64,000 bases of DNA from Psychrobacter sp. JCM 18900 (GCF_904846625.1 NZ_CAJHBL010000002.1:310001-374000), one strand, 5' to 3'. Shown: positions 19,724-29,669, counted from the stretch's first letter. Notes: a model not told the origin generated them from the letters alone. Numbers and translations are program-made.

Positions 19724-21364
19724 TTACATGCTAGCTTTTAGGGCAGGATAATCTTCTGCCAAAGCGGCATACCAGCTTTGGTCAGCAGCTTCATCCGCCG
19801 TTGATGCCAGCAATAAATTTGCTAAATTGGCGAAACTTGCATGAGCGGTTTGTCCGCCATCGGTATCTGTATCTTCTTCGATGGCAAGCGTGACCTGTCC
19901 ACCAGTCATCGCCAAATAAACTTCAGCTAAAATCTCTGAGTCAAGCAATGCCCCGTGAAAAGTACGGTCCTGCTTACCAACATCTAGGCGACGCACAAGG
20001 GCATCTAGCGTGTTTTTTTGCCCAGGATATTGCTGCTTGGCCATCGCCAGTGAATCGGTTACTTGCACTCGATTAGCAAAGTCATTCAGACCAACTTTTG
20101 CAAACTCCATATTTAAGAAGTTCATATCAAAAGTAGCGTTATGAGCGATAATCTCAGCGCCATCCATAAAGTCATACAAAGACTGAGCCACTTGATCAAA
20201 GGTCGGTTTGTCAGTCAAAAATGCTTCAGAGATACCATGAATACGAATGACTTCATCATCCATGCCACGCTGCGGATTGATATAAACGTGCAGCTTTTCA
20301 CCAGTAAACTTACGTCCGACCAGCTCCACAATACCGACCTCAATAATACGGTCGCCTTTTAGTGCATCAAGCCCTGTGGTTTCTGTATCCATGATAAGCT
20401 GGCGATCTGCTTCATGGCGATGTATCGGCTTTGGTAGTAGCGGCTTGAAATATGGGTTGGCACGGCTAGTATCCCCATCGAACTTAGGGGCGCCAGATTC
20501 TACACTTGGCAACATATCATTGTCGACGGTATCATCTAGGTGCGTTTGAATATCTGGCATAGCTTTGGTACTCGTCGGGTTGGATGTATTGTCTTGATGG
20601 TTGTTAGATTCTATAGCAATGTTTTTATTCATCTTAAGAGTGTTAGCTGTACTCTGACTATCTTCCTTTAGCGGCTCAGGTTCTAAGAGCTCTTCATCAA
20701 ACTCATCGTCCATCATATCTAGACCCAATGGGTCAAAACTTAGCCAATCAGCGCTAGATGATTTTTGCAAGGTATCAATGTTAGTGTCAGTATCAATATC
20801 AGTCGCTATGTGGTCTTTTTTTTTAGCCGTATCTGCTTTACTGACTATAGCTGAATGGCCGCTGTTTGAGGTGACACCTAAGTTTGCCAGCTCATCTGCT
20901 TTTTCATTACCAGCATGTCCAGCGTGACCCTTGACCCAATGCCAGCTAACATCACGCTGTTGGCAGAGCTTATCCAATTGTTGCCATAGGTCTTGATTGG
21001 CGACTGGCTTTTTACTGGCAGTTTTCCAGCCTTTTTTCTTCCAACCTTCAATCCATTCAGTGATGCCTTTTTGGACATAACTGGAGTCAGTCCAAATCTC
21101 AAGAGTATGCTCGTGCGGGCTATGGGTCAGGGCTTGTATCGCACCCATTAGCTCCATACGGTTATTGGTGGTTTCTTTGTCGCCGCCGTATAAATCTTGC
21201 GTGCCGCCATCACTAAATATAAGATGTGCGCCCCAGCCGCCAGCACCAGGATTGCCTTTGCAAGCACCATCAGTATAGGCCACAGTGGCATTTGTTTTAG
21301 CAGCCAATGGATCAATCGCGTTGTCTTTATGAGTGTTTGGCATTGAATTACGGTTGTCTGACAT
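19724..21364 (-). CDS. Bifunctional ribonuclease HI / DNA polymerase III epsilon subunit fusion
   Basis: 546 residues. The N-terminal RNase HI domain (about 25-165) has all four catalytic acids: Asp32 ([12 protein letters not shown]), Glu71 (NNRMEL), Asp93 (IWTDSSYV) and Asp157. A polar, acidic linker of about 155 residues follows, then a DnaQ-type 3'-5' exonuclease (about 320-505) with DTETTGL (Asp326, Glu328), [11 protein letters not shown] and a later His/Asp motif. It combines RNA-DNA hybrid removal with replication proofreading. In E. coli rnhA and dnaQ are adjacent divergent genes; here they are fused, as I recall for some Moraxellaceae. Confidence 0.93.
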   Translation of the reverse strand: MSDNRNSMPNTHKDNAIDPLAAKTNATVAYTDGACKGNPGAGGWGAHLIFSDGGTQDLYGGDKETTNNRMELMGAIQALTHSPHEHTLEIWTDSSYVQKGITEWIEGWKKKGWKTASKKPVANQDLWQQLDKLCQQRDVSWHWVKGHAGHAGNEKADELANLGVTSNSGHSAIVSKADTAKKKDHIATDIDTDTNIDTLQKSSSADWLSFDPLGLDMMDDEFDEELLEPEPLKEDSQSTANTLKMNKNIAIESNNHQDNTSNPTSTKAMPDIQTHLDDTVDNDMLPSVESGAPKFDGDTSRANPYFKPLLPKPIHRHEADRQLIMDTETTGLDALKGDRIIEVGIVELVGRKFTGEKLHVYINPQRGMDDEVIRIHGISEAFLTDKPTFDQVAQSLYDFMDGAEIIAHNATFDMNFLNMEFAKVGLNDFANRVQVTDSLAMAKQQYPGQKNTLDALVRRLDVGKQDRTFHGALLDSEILAEVYLAMTGGQVTLAIEEDTDTDGGQTAHASFANLANLLLASTADEAADQSWYAALAEDYPALKASM

Positions 21365-21713
21365 AAAAGAGTATGGACCTGATAAGTGGTAAGCATAGGG
21401 TAGTACTAGAGCATCTCGTTTACGCTATTCGAACGATGATGATGACGTTGTGAGTATAGCAAATCTATCATAAATATGGACAGTCGTGACGCACAAAGTC
21501 ATAAAACCCTTACGGTAACTTATAACATAATAGTAACGTCTTGGTTTTCTGTTAAAATAGCGAAGCTCTCTGAAAGGCTCTAGTTTTTAGTTATAGAGCT
21601 GCCTTTGCTACCAAGATGCCCAAGCGCATTTTTCGTATCTGCTATTTGATGGTTTTTTGACAATAGTACACTTAATAAAAGTTTTTAATGCATGATTGCA
21701 GGATAACCCCATT
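21365..21713. other. Intergenic region between divergent rnhA-dnaQ and a lipoprotein gene
   Basis: 349 bp, AT-rich. An extended -10 (TG-T-TAAAAT at 21550-21558) could drive the plus-strand gene, but I find no good -35. Downstream of it a GGCTCTA / TAGAGC pairing (about 21574-21600) could form a leader hairpin. No gene is supported. Confidence 0.35.
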
Positions 21714-22259
21714 ATGTCCTTACGCTCGAATTTATTGAATAAGAGACTGACGTATTTGATGCTCAGTGTGACTGCCAGCAGCGCGATTTTTCTGAGCGCT
21801 TGTAATGATACTAGCCCTCAAGCAGATACCGAAGTCGCGTCCGATCTGTCTGTCTTTGAGGGTTGTTATACAGTGAGTCAAGATGAGCCTGCTCAGATAA
21901 AGGTCAGCCAGCAAGACGACACTTGGGTAATGCAGATGAAAGAACCCGTCACTGCTAAGCGCGTCTGGGATACTCCAGAGCCGTTAGAAGTGATTGAAAA
22001 TAGCGACATACCGCAGTTCTTCTCTATCGATCCAGACAATGTCGATGCGGTTATTGGTCGTCCTGATCGAGTGCTTGTACTGGCGCACGTCAAACCAGCC
22101 TATGCAAATATTGATCCGCTCTTAGACAGTGAGTACTTGTCGTATATTTACCGAGGTGCCAACACGATCTACCGTGTGGAGTGTGATGAGGTGAATACTG
22201 ATATTTTAGCCAATCCACATGCCAATCTTATTATCGACAATGTCGACGACAGTATTTAA
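21714..22259 (+). CDS. Hypothetical lipoprotein
   Basis: 181 residues from ATG 21714 (MSLRSN), with AGGA about 10 bp upstream; a TTG six codons earlier is less likely. Signal peptide with lipobox LSAC, then an acidic mature protein with two further cysteines (in EGCYTV and YRVECDE) that could pair. No recognised domain. The stop codon region is tandemly duplicated: a 24-bp unit encoding DDSI-stop at 22245 is repeated at 22269. Probably an outer-membrane-anchored periplasmic protein. Confidence 0.7.
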   Translation: MSLRSNLLNKRLTYLMLSVTASSAIFLSACNDTSPQADTEVASDLSVFEGCYTVSQDEPAQIKVSQQDDTWVMQMKEPVTAKRVWDTPEPLEVIENSDIPQFFSIDPDNVDAVIGRPDRVLVLAHVKPAYANIDPLLDSEYLSYIYRGANTIYRVECDEVNTDILANPHANLIIDNVDDSI

Positions 22260-22375
22260 ATAAGCGTTGATGATAGTATTTAAATAAGTATCGACTATAA
22301 ATATTATTGTTGGTCGATGATACTTGCATAGACAGTATTTTGTTATAAACAGTCATACCATTAGAGTCAAGCAAT

Positions 22376-22681
22376 ATGAATTTTTTCAGTTACGTGGTGT
22401 TAGGCGGGTTCTCTTATGCAGCTGGTTGGGCGGTAAGGACGTATGTATTAGACAAACAACCGACACCTGAACAGCCTTATAATCTGAAACATCCTGCAAT
22501 TTTGGCATATTTGGGTGCATTTTTTATTATCATGTTGATCGTCTCGTGGTTGCTTGGTCGCTATGCGCTTGGTCATGCTGCCATTGATTTACCTTTCGTT
22601 ATTGTCAATAGTCTCGTTGCGACCTTCGTTTACTCGTTTGGTCTTAATCCAGAAAAAGCTAATTATGAAGTGCCTGATTAA
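22376..22681 (+). CDS. Small integral membrane protein, unknown
   Basis: 101 residues. Hydrophobic segments at about 4-20, 40-62 and 70-92, with charged loops between. No family recognised. It is preceded by the lipoprotein gene on the same strand with a 116-bp gap and followed by a strong terminator. Likely a three-helix inner membrane protein. Confidence 0.65.
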   Translation: MNFFSYVVLGGFSYAAGWAVRTYVLDKQPTPEQPYNLKHPAILAYLGAFFIIMLIVSWLLGRYALGHAAIDLPFVIVNSLVATFVYSFGLNPEKANYEVPD

Positions 22682-22710
22682 AATACAGTATTGAATGAGT
22701 TGAAAATAAC

Positions 22711-22752
22711 AAAAGCCACGACCGAAATATTAATTCGTGGTCGTGGCTTTTT
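22711..22752. terminator. Bidirectional terminator between convergent genes
   Basis: 13-bp perfect arms AAAAGCCACGACC and GGTCGTGGCTTTT around a 15-nt loop, with A and T runs. It lies between the small membrane protein and the minus-strand DUF1232 gene. Confidence 0.85.
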
Positions 22753-22790
22753 CGATAGTGCAGTTTTTTAATAGTTGAAAGTATTAATAT

Positions 22791-23270
22791 TTATGAGGCT
22801 TTCTTCAGATTAGTACCAGTCTCGTCGCTATCTTGCTCATCACTACTAGTTTTATCGTTATCAGTCTTACTAGTGTCGTTGTTAGCTTCTAACTTATCCT
22901 TAGTAGCTGATTGTTCCTGCTTCCATTCTTTGTATTTTTGCAGATCTTTTCTGGCTTGCTTTAAACAAAATTTAAGTACTAATGCATCATCGATATGGCC
23001 GATAAACGGAATAGAATCAGGAATGAGGTCAATTGGATTTAGCACATAGAGCGCACCGATAACGCCAGCTGAGATTGTCTTAAAAGGAATTTTACGGTAG
23101 TCACCTTTATAATAGTCTTTGACAAGACTCATAAATAGCATTAAATCATCACTAAACGGCTCAAGATAACCGCTATCTTCTAACTTTTCTTTCAGCTTGT
23201 CTTCTTTGCCTAGCAAGTATTCCAAATTAGAGTCAAGTGACTTGTTTTTATCGGTTTTTTTATTGAACAT
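22791..23270 (-). CDS. YkvA/DUF1232 family protein
   Basis: 159 residues. The central core (about 60-115) has the DUF1232 signature LNPIDLIPDSIPFIGHIDDALVL within a hydrophobic hairpin. It is followed by a polar Ser/Asp/Lys-rich tail of about 40 residues. Function of the family is unknown; members are small membrane-associated proteins. The start has AGGG upstream. Stands alone. Confidence 0.8.
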   Translation of the reverse strand: MFNKKTDKNKSLDSNLEYLLGKEDKLKEKLEDSGYLEPFSDDLMLFMSLVKDYYKGDYRKIPFKTISAGVIGALYVLNPIDLIPDSIPFIGHIDDALVLKFCLKQARKDLQKYKEWKQEQSATKDKLEANNDTSKTDNDKTSSDEQDSDETGTNLKKAS

Positions 23271-23473
23271 AATTATTACCCTTTGTTTTTTGCGATGAAT
23301 TTGTATTTACAGTAACAAATCTAGTCGACCTATATTGTGTGTCTCAGTAGCGAAAAAGTAAATATCGGTAAAGATTAGGCAACCATCAGTGTCAGAAAAG
23401 CGTCTACAATATGCTGCCACAAGGTCTAAAAACACAAGTCATAAAGATAAAAGCGATAAGGTAGCAGCAAGAT

Positions 23474-24751
23474 ATGGGGATTAAGCGTCAGTCACGGACA
23501 GATGATGGAAATAGTCATGCAACTGAAACAACATCTGGGCTAAACCGTCGGCAGTTTCTACGCCGAATCGGTGTGAGTGCAGGCACAGCAGTACTAGCGA
23601 GCCAAAGTATTTCTCAAGCGCTTGCAGCCAGTCCTATCGAGTCTGATCATAGTGCGCAGCTGACCAAGGATGATCTGCCAACTTCGTTATTGGGTAATAG
23701 CTCATTAGCACAAACATCACAGGAATCACTGACGCAGGCAGGTTGTATCACGCCTACGATTGAGACGCGACTTTTTGCCAGCTCCAACGTTGGTGGTAGT
23801 GATGAGCGTAATCAGTTGGCATTAGATCGCGTGGCTTGTGCGGGGTTTAAAGTAGAGAATCCTGCTATTACCAATCGTCAGTACTTACGCTTTGCGGGAA
23901 CGGACTCACAGCGTGCTAGCGATTTTCAAAATCTTGCCACTGGGGCAATAGCCGCGCCAAAGCTGCTGTTAGGTGTGCGCGGTGGTTACGGTGCCATGCG
24001 CATATTGCCTATGGTGGATTGGGCGACGCTAGGACGGATTATGAAGGAGCGCGGCACGATACTCGCAGGCTTTAGTGATGTAACGGCTATCCAATGTGCG
24101 CTATTAGCAAAAGGGTCAATGAGTTCGCTTGCCGCGCCAATGCTCTATAGCGAGTTTGGCAAAACCGCGCCCGATAAAGTCAGCTGTCAGCAGTTTGTTG
24201 AAGTGTTAACTAACCCCAATCTAACTATCAGCATACAAAAGGCTACCTTAACCAGTCCTAGTTTACCTAGTATTTTGACAAGTGCTGAGCCAAAATCATT
24301 AACTGGTACGATTTGGGGTGGCAACTTAAGTGTCGTATCGTCGCTGGCAGGTAGTGAGTATTTACCGCGTATCGATGGCGGCATTGTGTTTTTAGAAGAT
24401 GTTGGCGAGCAAGCGTATCGTATTGAGCGCATGTTATATGACTTATATCTCGCAGGTGTGTTCAAAGGGCAGCAAGCGATTGTATTTGGAGCATTGTCTG
24501 GTACGGGCGAGGACAGCTATGACAAACGTTATGATGTCGCCACAGTCATTCGTCAGCTGCATGAATTGACAGGGTTGCCGATATATAGTGGTATGCCTTT
24601 TGGTCATATCGGCAAAAAATACAGCTTTCCGCTGGGATCGACTTGCCAGCTTATACCTAATACTGATGGTGGCTATCAGTTGGCATTCTCCGATTACCCA
24701 ACTATTAAAGCTGATGCTATCCAAGTAGAAGGCTTGTGGCAGACTGCTTAA
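23474..24751 (+). CDS. LD-carboxypeptidase (S66 family), Tat-exported
   Basis: 425 residues. A twin-arginine signal (NRRQFLRRIG at 24-33, then a hydrophobic stretch ending ALA at 51) indicates folded export. The S66 fold follows: RGGYGAMRIL, the nucleophile motif GFSDVTAI, the Glu-containing FLEDVGEQAYRIERML and the His motif MPFGHIGKKYSFPLG. The family removes the terminal D-Ala from tetrapeptide stems. Cytoplasmic LdcA acts in recycling; a Tat signal would place this copy in the periplasm, which is unusual. MccF-type substrates cannot be excluded. Confidence 0.85.
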   Translation: MGIKRQSRTDDGNSHATETTSGLNRRQFLRRIGVSAGTAVLASQSISQALAASPIESDHSAQLTKDDLPTSLLGNSSLAQTSQESLTQAGCITPTIETRLFASSNVGGSDERNQLALDRVACAGFKVENPAITNRQYLRFAGTDSQRASDFQNLATGAIAAPKLLLGVRGGYGAMRILPMVDWATLGRIMKERGTILAGFSDVTAIQCALLAKGSMSSLAAPMLYSEFGKTAPDKVSCQQFVEVLTNPNLTISIQKATLTSPSLPSILTSAEPKSLTGTIWGGNLSVVSSLAGSEYLPRIDGGIVFLEDVGEQAYRIERMLYDLYLAGVFKGQQAIVFGALSGTGEDSYDKRYDVATVIRQLHELTGLPIYSGMPFGHIGKKYSFPLGSTCQLIPNTDGGYQLAFSDYPTIKADAIQVEGLWQTA

Positions 24752-24770
24752 ACGCTAATCACTGTCCTTT

Positions 24771-25793
24771 TTAAATAGCCAACCGCGAAAACTTATCTTG
24801 GTACTCTTTAGGCGTTAGCTCTGTCGCGCGTTTGAACAAGCGCGTGAATGAAGAGATATCATCATAGCCCACTTGATCGGCAAGCGACTTTATTGATACA
24901 TCGCCCAACTCAAGTAAGCGTTTGGCTTGTTCAATTCTGACGGCCTGAATATACTCGATCGGTCGCATTGCCACGCAGGACTGGAAGCGCCTGTTTAAAG
25001 TGCGCGGGGTAATATTTACCATAGCGGCTAAACTACTGACCTGTAAAGAATGTTGAAAGTTTTCTTCGATATATTCTTGGACTTGTTTAATCAAATGGTC
25101 GGAATGCGGCTTGTGCAGGGTCACATTGGTATAGCTATTTTGACTGCCTCTTTTGCTATCAATAATTTGGGTTTTTGCTACCTGCGTAGAAATCTCACGT
25201 CCGCAGTACCTTTCTATCAATAATAGCCCCAAATCATAAAAGGCGCTGCCGCCAGCTGCACAAAATATATTGCCCGACTGGTTTGTTGACTCGCTTCTTG
25301 AATGGGTCACAAACTGATTTTCTTGTAAGTCCACCAATGGAAAATCTGCCTTAAACTTATTGGCATAGCCCCAATGTGTGGTGGCTATCTTATGATCTAA
25401 TAATCCTGCCTTTGCCAAAAAAAATGCTCCGCTACAATTGCTTGCTATATCGGCCTTGGTATTCGCAAGCCGTACTAGGTGTGGCAGCAGCTCACTATTT
25501 TGCTTTAATACCTTATCAATAGAATCGCCAATGGTGGGCACGAGCAATAAATCGCACTCTGTCACATCTCGAATATCGCAGTGGGCTTGCATGATTAACC
25601 GATTGCTACACCTGATATCGCCACCACCTAAGCTTGCGATCTGCACATTAAATCGTGGCTCTACAGACTCATTCGAGAACCGCTGCCAGCTGACCCCTGT
25701 GAATGAAAACAAGTCCAATGCACCAGAGAGGACACTGCCAAGTACACCATCGAAGCCAAGAATAATCATTTTAAAAGGTTTGAAATAGGGCAT
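24771..25793 (-). CDS. GlxA-family transcriptional regulator (DJ-1/PfpI plus AraC HTH)
   Basis: 340 residues. An N-terminal class I amidotransferase-like DJ-1/PfpI domain (about 10-195) is followed by a C-terminal AraC double helix-turn-helix (about 235-335), ending with the typical VGYDDISSFTRLFKRATELTPKEY. The family activates catabolic genes for amines, amino acids or carnitine. It is divergent from the acyl-CoA dehydrogenase cluster at 25975, with a tandem 13-bp motif between them, so that cluster is the likely target (inference). Confidence 0.88.
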   Translation of the reverse strand: MPYFKPFKMIILGFDGVLGSVLSGALDLFSFTGVSWQRFSNESVEPRFNVQIASLGGGDIRCSNRLIMQAHCDIRDVTECDLLLVPTIGDSIDKVLKQNSELLPHLVRLANTKADIASNCSGAFFLAKAGLLDHKIATTHWGYANKFKADFPLVDLQENQFVTHSRSESTNQSGNIFCAAGGSAFYDLGLLLIERYCGREISTQVAKTQIIDSKRGSQNSYTNVTLHKPHSDHLIKQVQEYIEENFQHSLQVSSLAAMVNITPRTLNRRFQSCVAMRPIEYIQAVRIEQAKRLLELGDVSIKSLADQVGYDDISSFTRLFKRATELTPKEYQDKFSRLAI

Positions 25794-25871
25794 AAGTCAC
25801 TCGTTTCCTTTGCTGTGCTTACCAAAATAGCCATTATTTGGTTGATTTTAACCAGTTAGACACTCTGTTTA

Positions 25872-25905
25872 TGTCTTATTTGACCATAATTATGTCATAA
25901 ATGAC
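25872..25905. promoter_or_regulatory. Tandem 13-bp motifs, candidate AraC-type operator
   Basis: TGTCTTATTTGAC (25872-25884) and TGTCATAAATGAC (25893-25905) share TGTCWTAWWTGAC and are 21 bp apart, two helical turns. They sit in the divergent region between the GlxA-type regulator and the acyl-CoA dehydrogenase gene. Confidence 0.55.
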
Positions 25906-25974
25906 AATACGGACAGGTATCAAATTAGACTAATATCAATTGATAACCACATTTAATCAGTTAATGAGAATACT

Positions 25975-27780
25975 ATGGCCGCAGATACCCTCCTAAACGA
26001 TTTTGAATTACCTTTCCAATTGTATGATGTACTAGGCACAGAATCACTCACTGAGCACGCAAAGTTCTCAGAACATAGCCGCGAGACATTTGATGCTGTA
26101 TTAGAGACGGCAAATAAGATTGCGACAGATTTATTTTTACCGCACAACCATATTGCAGATAAGAATGAGCCGCAGTTCGATGGTAAAAAAGTCAGCATGA
26201 TAAACGATGTAAAAGTCGCTTTTGATGCGTTCCGCGAGTCTGGGTTTATCGCAGGTCGTTATAGTTTTGAAGATGGTGGCATGCAGTTACCTGAGACGGT
26301 TATGACTGCTGTGGCAGGCTACTTTATGGCAGCCAATCCATCAACGACTGCCTATCCATTTCTGACCACTGCGGCAATCAACGTTATCTCGCATTTTGCT
26401 AGCGATGATATCAAAGCAGCCTTTATGCCGCGCATGCTGACAGGCGAGTTCACCGGCACCATGGCATTGACCGAGCCGCACGCAGGTTCGTCGCTTGCTG
26501 ATATCAAAACCATTGCGGTAAAACAAGACGATGGCTCGTATCGAGTCAAAGGCAGCAAAATTTATATCTCAGCAGGTGACCATGAGCTGTCTGATAATAT
26601 TGTACATTTGGTATTAGCAAAAGTACCAGGTGGTCCAGGCGGTGTTAAAGGTATCTCTTTATTTGCCGTGCCTAAATATCGCTTGAACGATGACTTATCT
26701 GTTGGCGAGCGTAACGATGTACATCTCACCGGACTGATTCATAAGCTTGGTTATAGAGGTGCGACTTCTACAGCATTGAGCTTCGGCGATGAAGGTGATT
26801 GTCATGGTTATTTGATCGGCGAAGAGCATTTTGGCTTGCGCTATATGTTCAAGATGATGAATGAAGCACGTATCGCTGTCGGTTTTGGTGCTTCTATGAT
26901 TGGTTATCGCGGCTATCAGTATTCGCTAGATTATGCCAAAGACCGTACACAAGGTCGCATTGCGCCAAACAATAAGCCTGAAGATGATGCAACGGCTATT
27001 ATTCAGCATGGTGATGTAAAGCGCATGCTATTAGCGCAAAAAGCTTATTCTGAAGGCGGCATCTCATTATGTCTATATGGTTCAAACCTAATTGACCGTA
27101 TCAATACCTGTGAAGACGAAACACTAAAAAATGAGCTAACCGAACTATTAGATTTGCTAACGCCAGTGCTAAAAGCATGGCCATCTGAGTATGGCCCAAA
27201 AGCCAATGACTTAGGTATTCAGGTATTGGGCGGCGCAGGCTATACGCGTGAATATCAGGCTGAGCAGTTTTGGCGTGATAATCGTCTAAATCCTATCCAT
27301 GAAGGCACAAACGGTGTGCAGGCACTAGATTTGTCATTCCGTAAGTTATGGCAAAAAGGTGGGTTAGGCATTCAAATCCTAAAACGTGAAATTACAAAAG
27401 ATTTAGAAAGCATCACTACGCCTGAGAGCGCGCAACTTGCAGGTAAACTGATGCCTTATATGGGTCAGTTGCATGAAGTGCTCGTGCATTTGGGTAAAGT
27501 GTTGCAGACAGAAGAAGCACTGACGCTTACCGGTAATGCTCAAGCACTAATGAATATTTTTGCCTCAATTGTACTGAGCTGGATTTGGATTCGCCAAGCC
27601 AGTAAAGCCGAGCAGCTACTAAGTACGACGCAAGATGTCGAGCAGCAAAACTTCTACAAAGGCAAGATACAAGCGGCTAAATACTTCATTGATTGGGAAC
27701 TACCATTAGTTAAACGCGACATCGAATTATTAACCAACACCAACTCGGTTTGCACTGATATGCAAGCGGACTGGTTCTAA
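25975..27780 (+). CDS. Acyl-CoA dehydrogenase, long form with C-terminal domain
   Basis: 601 residues, longer than classical ~380-residue enzymes and like the FadE5/DmdC-type group. FAD motif MALTEPHAGSSLADIKT. The late motif GGAGYTREYQAEQFWRDNR followed by IHEGTNGVQALDL keeps the catalytic Glu (HEGT). A helical C-terminal domain occupies about 480-601. It makes 2-enoyl-CoA from acyl-CoA using FAD and ETF. First gene of a cluster with an MDR reductase 22 bp downstream. Substrate unknown; 3-methylmercaptopropionyl-CoA is one possibility for this subgroup but unproven. Confidence 0.9.
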   Translation: MAADTLLNDFELPFQLYDVLGTESLTEHAKFSEHSRETFDAVLETANKIATDLFLPHNHIADKNEPQFDGKKVSMINDVKVAFDAFRESGFIAGRYSFEDGGMQLPETVMTAVAGYFMAANPSTTAYPFLTTAAINVISHFASDDIKAAFMPRMLTGEFTGTMALTEPHAGSSLADIKTIAVKQDDGSYRVKGSKIYISAGDHELSDNIVHLVLAKVPGGPGGVKGISLFAVPKYRLNDDLSVGERNDVHLTGLIHKLGYRGATSTALSFGDEGDCHGYLIGEEHFGLRYMFKMMNEARIAVGFGASMIGYRGYQYSLDYAKDRTQGRIAPNNKPEDDATAIIQHGDVKRMLLAQKAYSEGGISLCLYGSNLIDRINTCEDETLKNELTELLDLLTPVLKAWPSEYGPKANDLGIQVLGGAGYTREYQAEQFWRDNRLNPIHEGTNGVQALDLSFRKLWQKGGLGIQILKREITKDLESITTPESAQLAGKLMPYMGQLHEVLVHLGKVLQTEEALTLTGNAQALMNIFASIVLSWIWIRQASKAEQLLSTTQDVEQQNFYKGKIQAAKYFIDWELPLVKRDIELLTNTNSVCTDMQADWF

Positions 27781-27802
27781 GGACAACTCTAAGGAAAGAG
27801 AC

Positions 27803-28810
27803 ATGACAACGATAAACAAACAATGGCGCCTAAAAGCAAGACCAGTAGGCGAGCCAAGCGCTGGAACTTGGGATTATACCGAGACAGAAATACCGACTAT
27901 CACCGATGGTCAGCTACTGATTAAGGTTGAATACATCTCTATCGATCCGGCGATGCGTGGTTGGTTGAACGATGCCAAATCTTATATTGCACCGGTACAG
28001 ATTGGTGAGGTCATGCGTGCTGGCACTGTGGGCGAAGTGATAGAAAGTAAACATGAAAAATTTGCAGTAGGTGACTATGTCGCAGGTCACGACGGCGTAC
28101 AGTCGTATGCGGTCAGTGATGGCACAGGTCTACATAAAGTTGACCCAAATCTAGCGCCGCTGTCTTACTACTTAGGCGTCCTCGGTATGCCAGGTATGAC
28201 AGGGTATTTTGGTCTCCTAAAAACGGGTCAGCCAAAAGCTGGCGAGACCGTGGTCGTCTCTGGCGCTGCTGGTGCCGTTGGTAGCTTGGTTGGTCAAATT
28301 GCCAAAATTAAAGGCTGCCGAGTCGTTGGTATCGCAGGCGGCGCTGAGAAATGCAAGTTCTTGGTCGATGAGCTTGGGTTTGATGCGACGATTGATTACA
28401 AAAACGAAGATGTGAAAAAAGCACTAAAGAAAACCTGCCCAGACGGCGTCGATGTGTACTTTGACAACGTAGGCGGTGATATCTTAAATGACGTCCTTAC
28501 TCAGATTAATCTACATGCGCGTATCGTCATTTGCGGTGCGATCAGTCAGTATAACAACACCACAGAAGTCAAAGGCCCATCGAACTATTTATCATTATTG
28601 GTCAATCGTGCTCGCATGGAAGGCATCGTGGTATTTGATAATATCAAAGAATATCCAGTCGCCATGAAAGATATCGCTGGCTGGATTCAGTCAGGTGATA
28701 TGAAAGTGAAAGACCATATCGTTGAAGGTATCGAGACGTTCCCAGATACTTTGATGATGCTCTTTAAAGGTGAAAACTTCGGCAAACTAGTACTTAAGGT
28801 AGAGGGATAG
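27803..28810 (+). CDS. NADP-dependent MDR oxidoreductase (CurA/PTGR-like)
   Basis: 335 residues. Zinc-free medium-chain reductase: SIDPAMRGWLNDA in the N-terminal domain and the NADP motif GAAGAVGSLVGQIAKIKG in the Rossmann domain. Relatives reduce the double bond of enones or 2-alkenals using NADPH. AAGGA precedes the start. It lies between the acyl-CoA dehydrogenase and an SDR that begins 3 bp after its stop, so it is part of one operon. Confidence 0.9.
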   Translation: MTTINKQWRLKARPVGEPSAGTWDYTETEIPTITDGQLLIKVEYISIDPAMRGWLNDAKSYIAPVQIGEVMRAGTVGEVIESKHEKFAVGDYVAGHDGVQSYAVSDGTGLHKVDPNLAPLSYYLGVLGMPGMTGYFGLLKTGQPKAGETVVVSGAAGAVGSLVGQIAKIKGCRVVGIAGGAEKCKFLVDELGFDATIDYKNEDVKKALKKTCPDGVDVYFDNVGGDILNDVLTQINLHARIVICGAISQYNNTTEVKGPSNYLSLLVNRARMEGIVVFDNIKEYPVAMKDIAGWIQSGDMKVKDHIVEGIETFPDTLMMLFKGENFGKLVLKVEG

Positions 28811-28813
28811 ATC

Positions 28814-29596
28814 ATGACACTGAATACAAACGGAATTGCATCAGATATAACGGGTAAACGAATTTTAATCACGGGCGGTGCATCAGGCATCGGCGCAGCG
28901 AGCGCATTATTGCTAGCCAGTCGCGGCGCAAAAGTCGTGATCGGTGATATGGCAGAAGAAATGGGAGAAGCGGTTGCCAAGCAAGGTCAAGACGCTGGCA
29001 ACAGTATTGTCTTCAAAAAAGTAGACGTGACCAGTGGTGATGAAGTACGTGCGTTGTTCGACTTTGCAGTAGAAGCGCTTGGCGGCTTAGATGTTGTGGT
29101 AAACAACGCTGGTATTGACCACAAGCCGTCACCAATGCATGAGCTAAGTGATGATGACTTTGATCGCAATATCGCAGTGAATTTAAAAGGTGTTTGGCAC
29201 TGTATGCGTGCTGCAGTCAATTGTATGATACCTAATGGCGGTGGTCATGTGATCAACGTCGCATCTATTGCAGGTCTGCGTTCAGCGCCTATGATCTCAG
29301 CCTACAGTGCAGCCAAACATGGGGTCATGGGTCTGACCAAATCTGCTGCCCATGAGTATGCTCGTGCCAATATTCGTTTTAACGCGGTATGCCCAAGCTT
29401 CATTGATACGCCAATGGTTCGCAATACTATGGCAACGATGGATGAGCGTACGCAGCAAGCAACGATAAAGGCCAGTCCACTGCGCCGCCTAGGAAACGTC
29501 AGTGAAATCTCTAGTGCTATTGCGTGGCTTGCCAGCGATGAAAGTAGCTTTATGAATGGTCATGCCTTTACACTCGATGGTGGTATGCTAGCGTAA
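28814..29596 (+). CDS. SDR-family oxidoreductase
   Basis: 260 residues. NAD-binding TGGASGIG, NNAG in VVNNAGIDHKPS, and the catalytic Ser and YxxxK in SAYSAAKHG. Ends in the usual LDGGMLA. The start is 3 bp after the preceding stop with GAGGGA upstream, so it is translationally linked. Probably a 3-hydroxyacyl-CoA or alcohol dehydrogenase of the pathway encoded here. Confidence 0.88.
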   Translation: MTLNTNGIASDITGKRILITGGASGIGAASALLLASRGAKVVIGDMAEEMGEAVAKQGQDAGNSIVFKKVDVTSGDEVRALFDFAVEALGGLDVVVNNAGIDHKPSPMHELSDDDFDRNIAVNLKGVWHCMRAAVNCMIPNGGGHVINVASIAGLRSAPMISAYSAAKHGVMGLTKSAAHEYARANIRFNAVCPSFIDTPMVRNTMATMDERTQQATIKASPLRRLGNVSEISSAIAWLASDESSFMNGHAFTLDGGMLA

Positions 29597-29637
29597 CTGT
29601 GATCGTTGAGCGCTCTTTGTTCAGTTGATTAGTGCTC

Positions 29638-29669
29638 GATAATCGCTGTTAGTTTTGACAGCGATTATC
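29638..29669. terminator. Strong hairpin between the two SDR genes
   Basis: Perfect 12-bp arms GATAATCGCTGT and ACAGCGATTATC with an 8-nt loop. There is no T run, so it may attenuate, protect the 3' end of the first transcript, or be a weak terminator. Confidence 0.5.
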
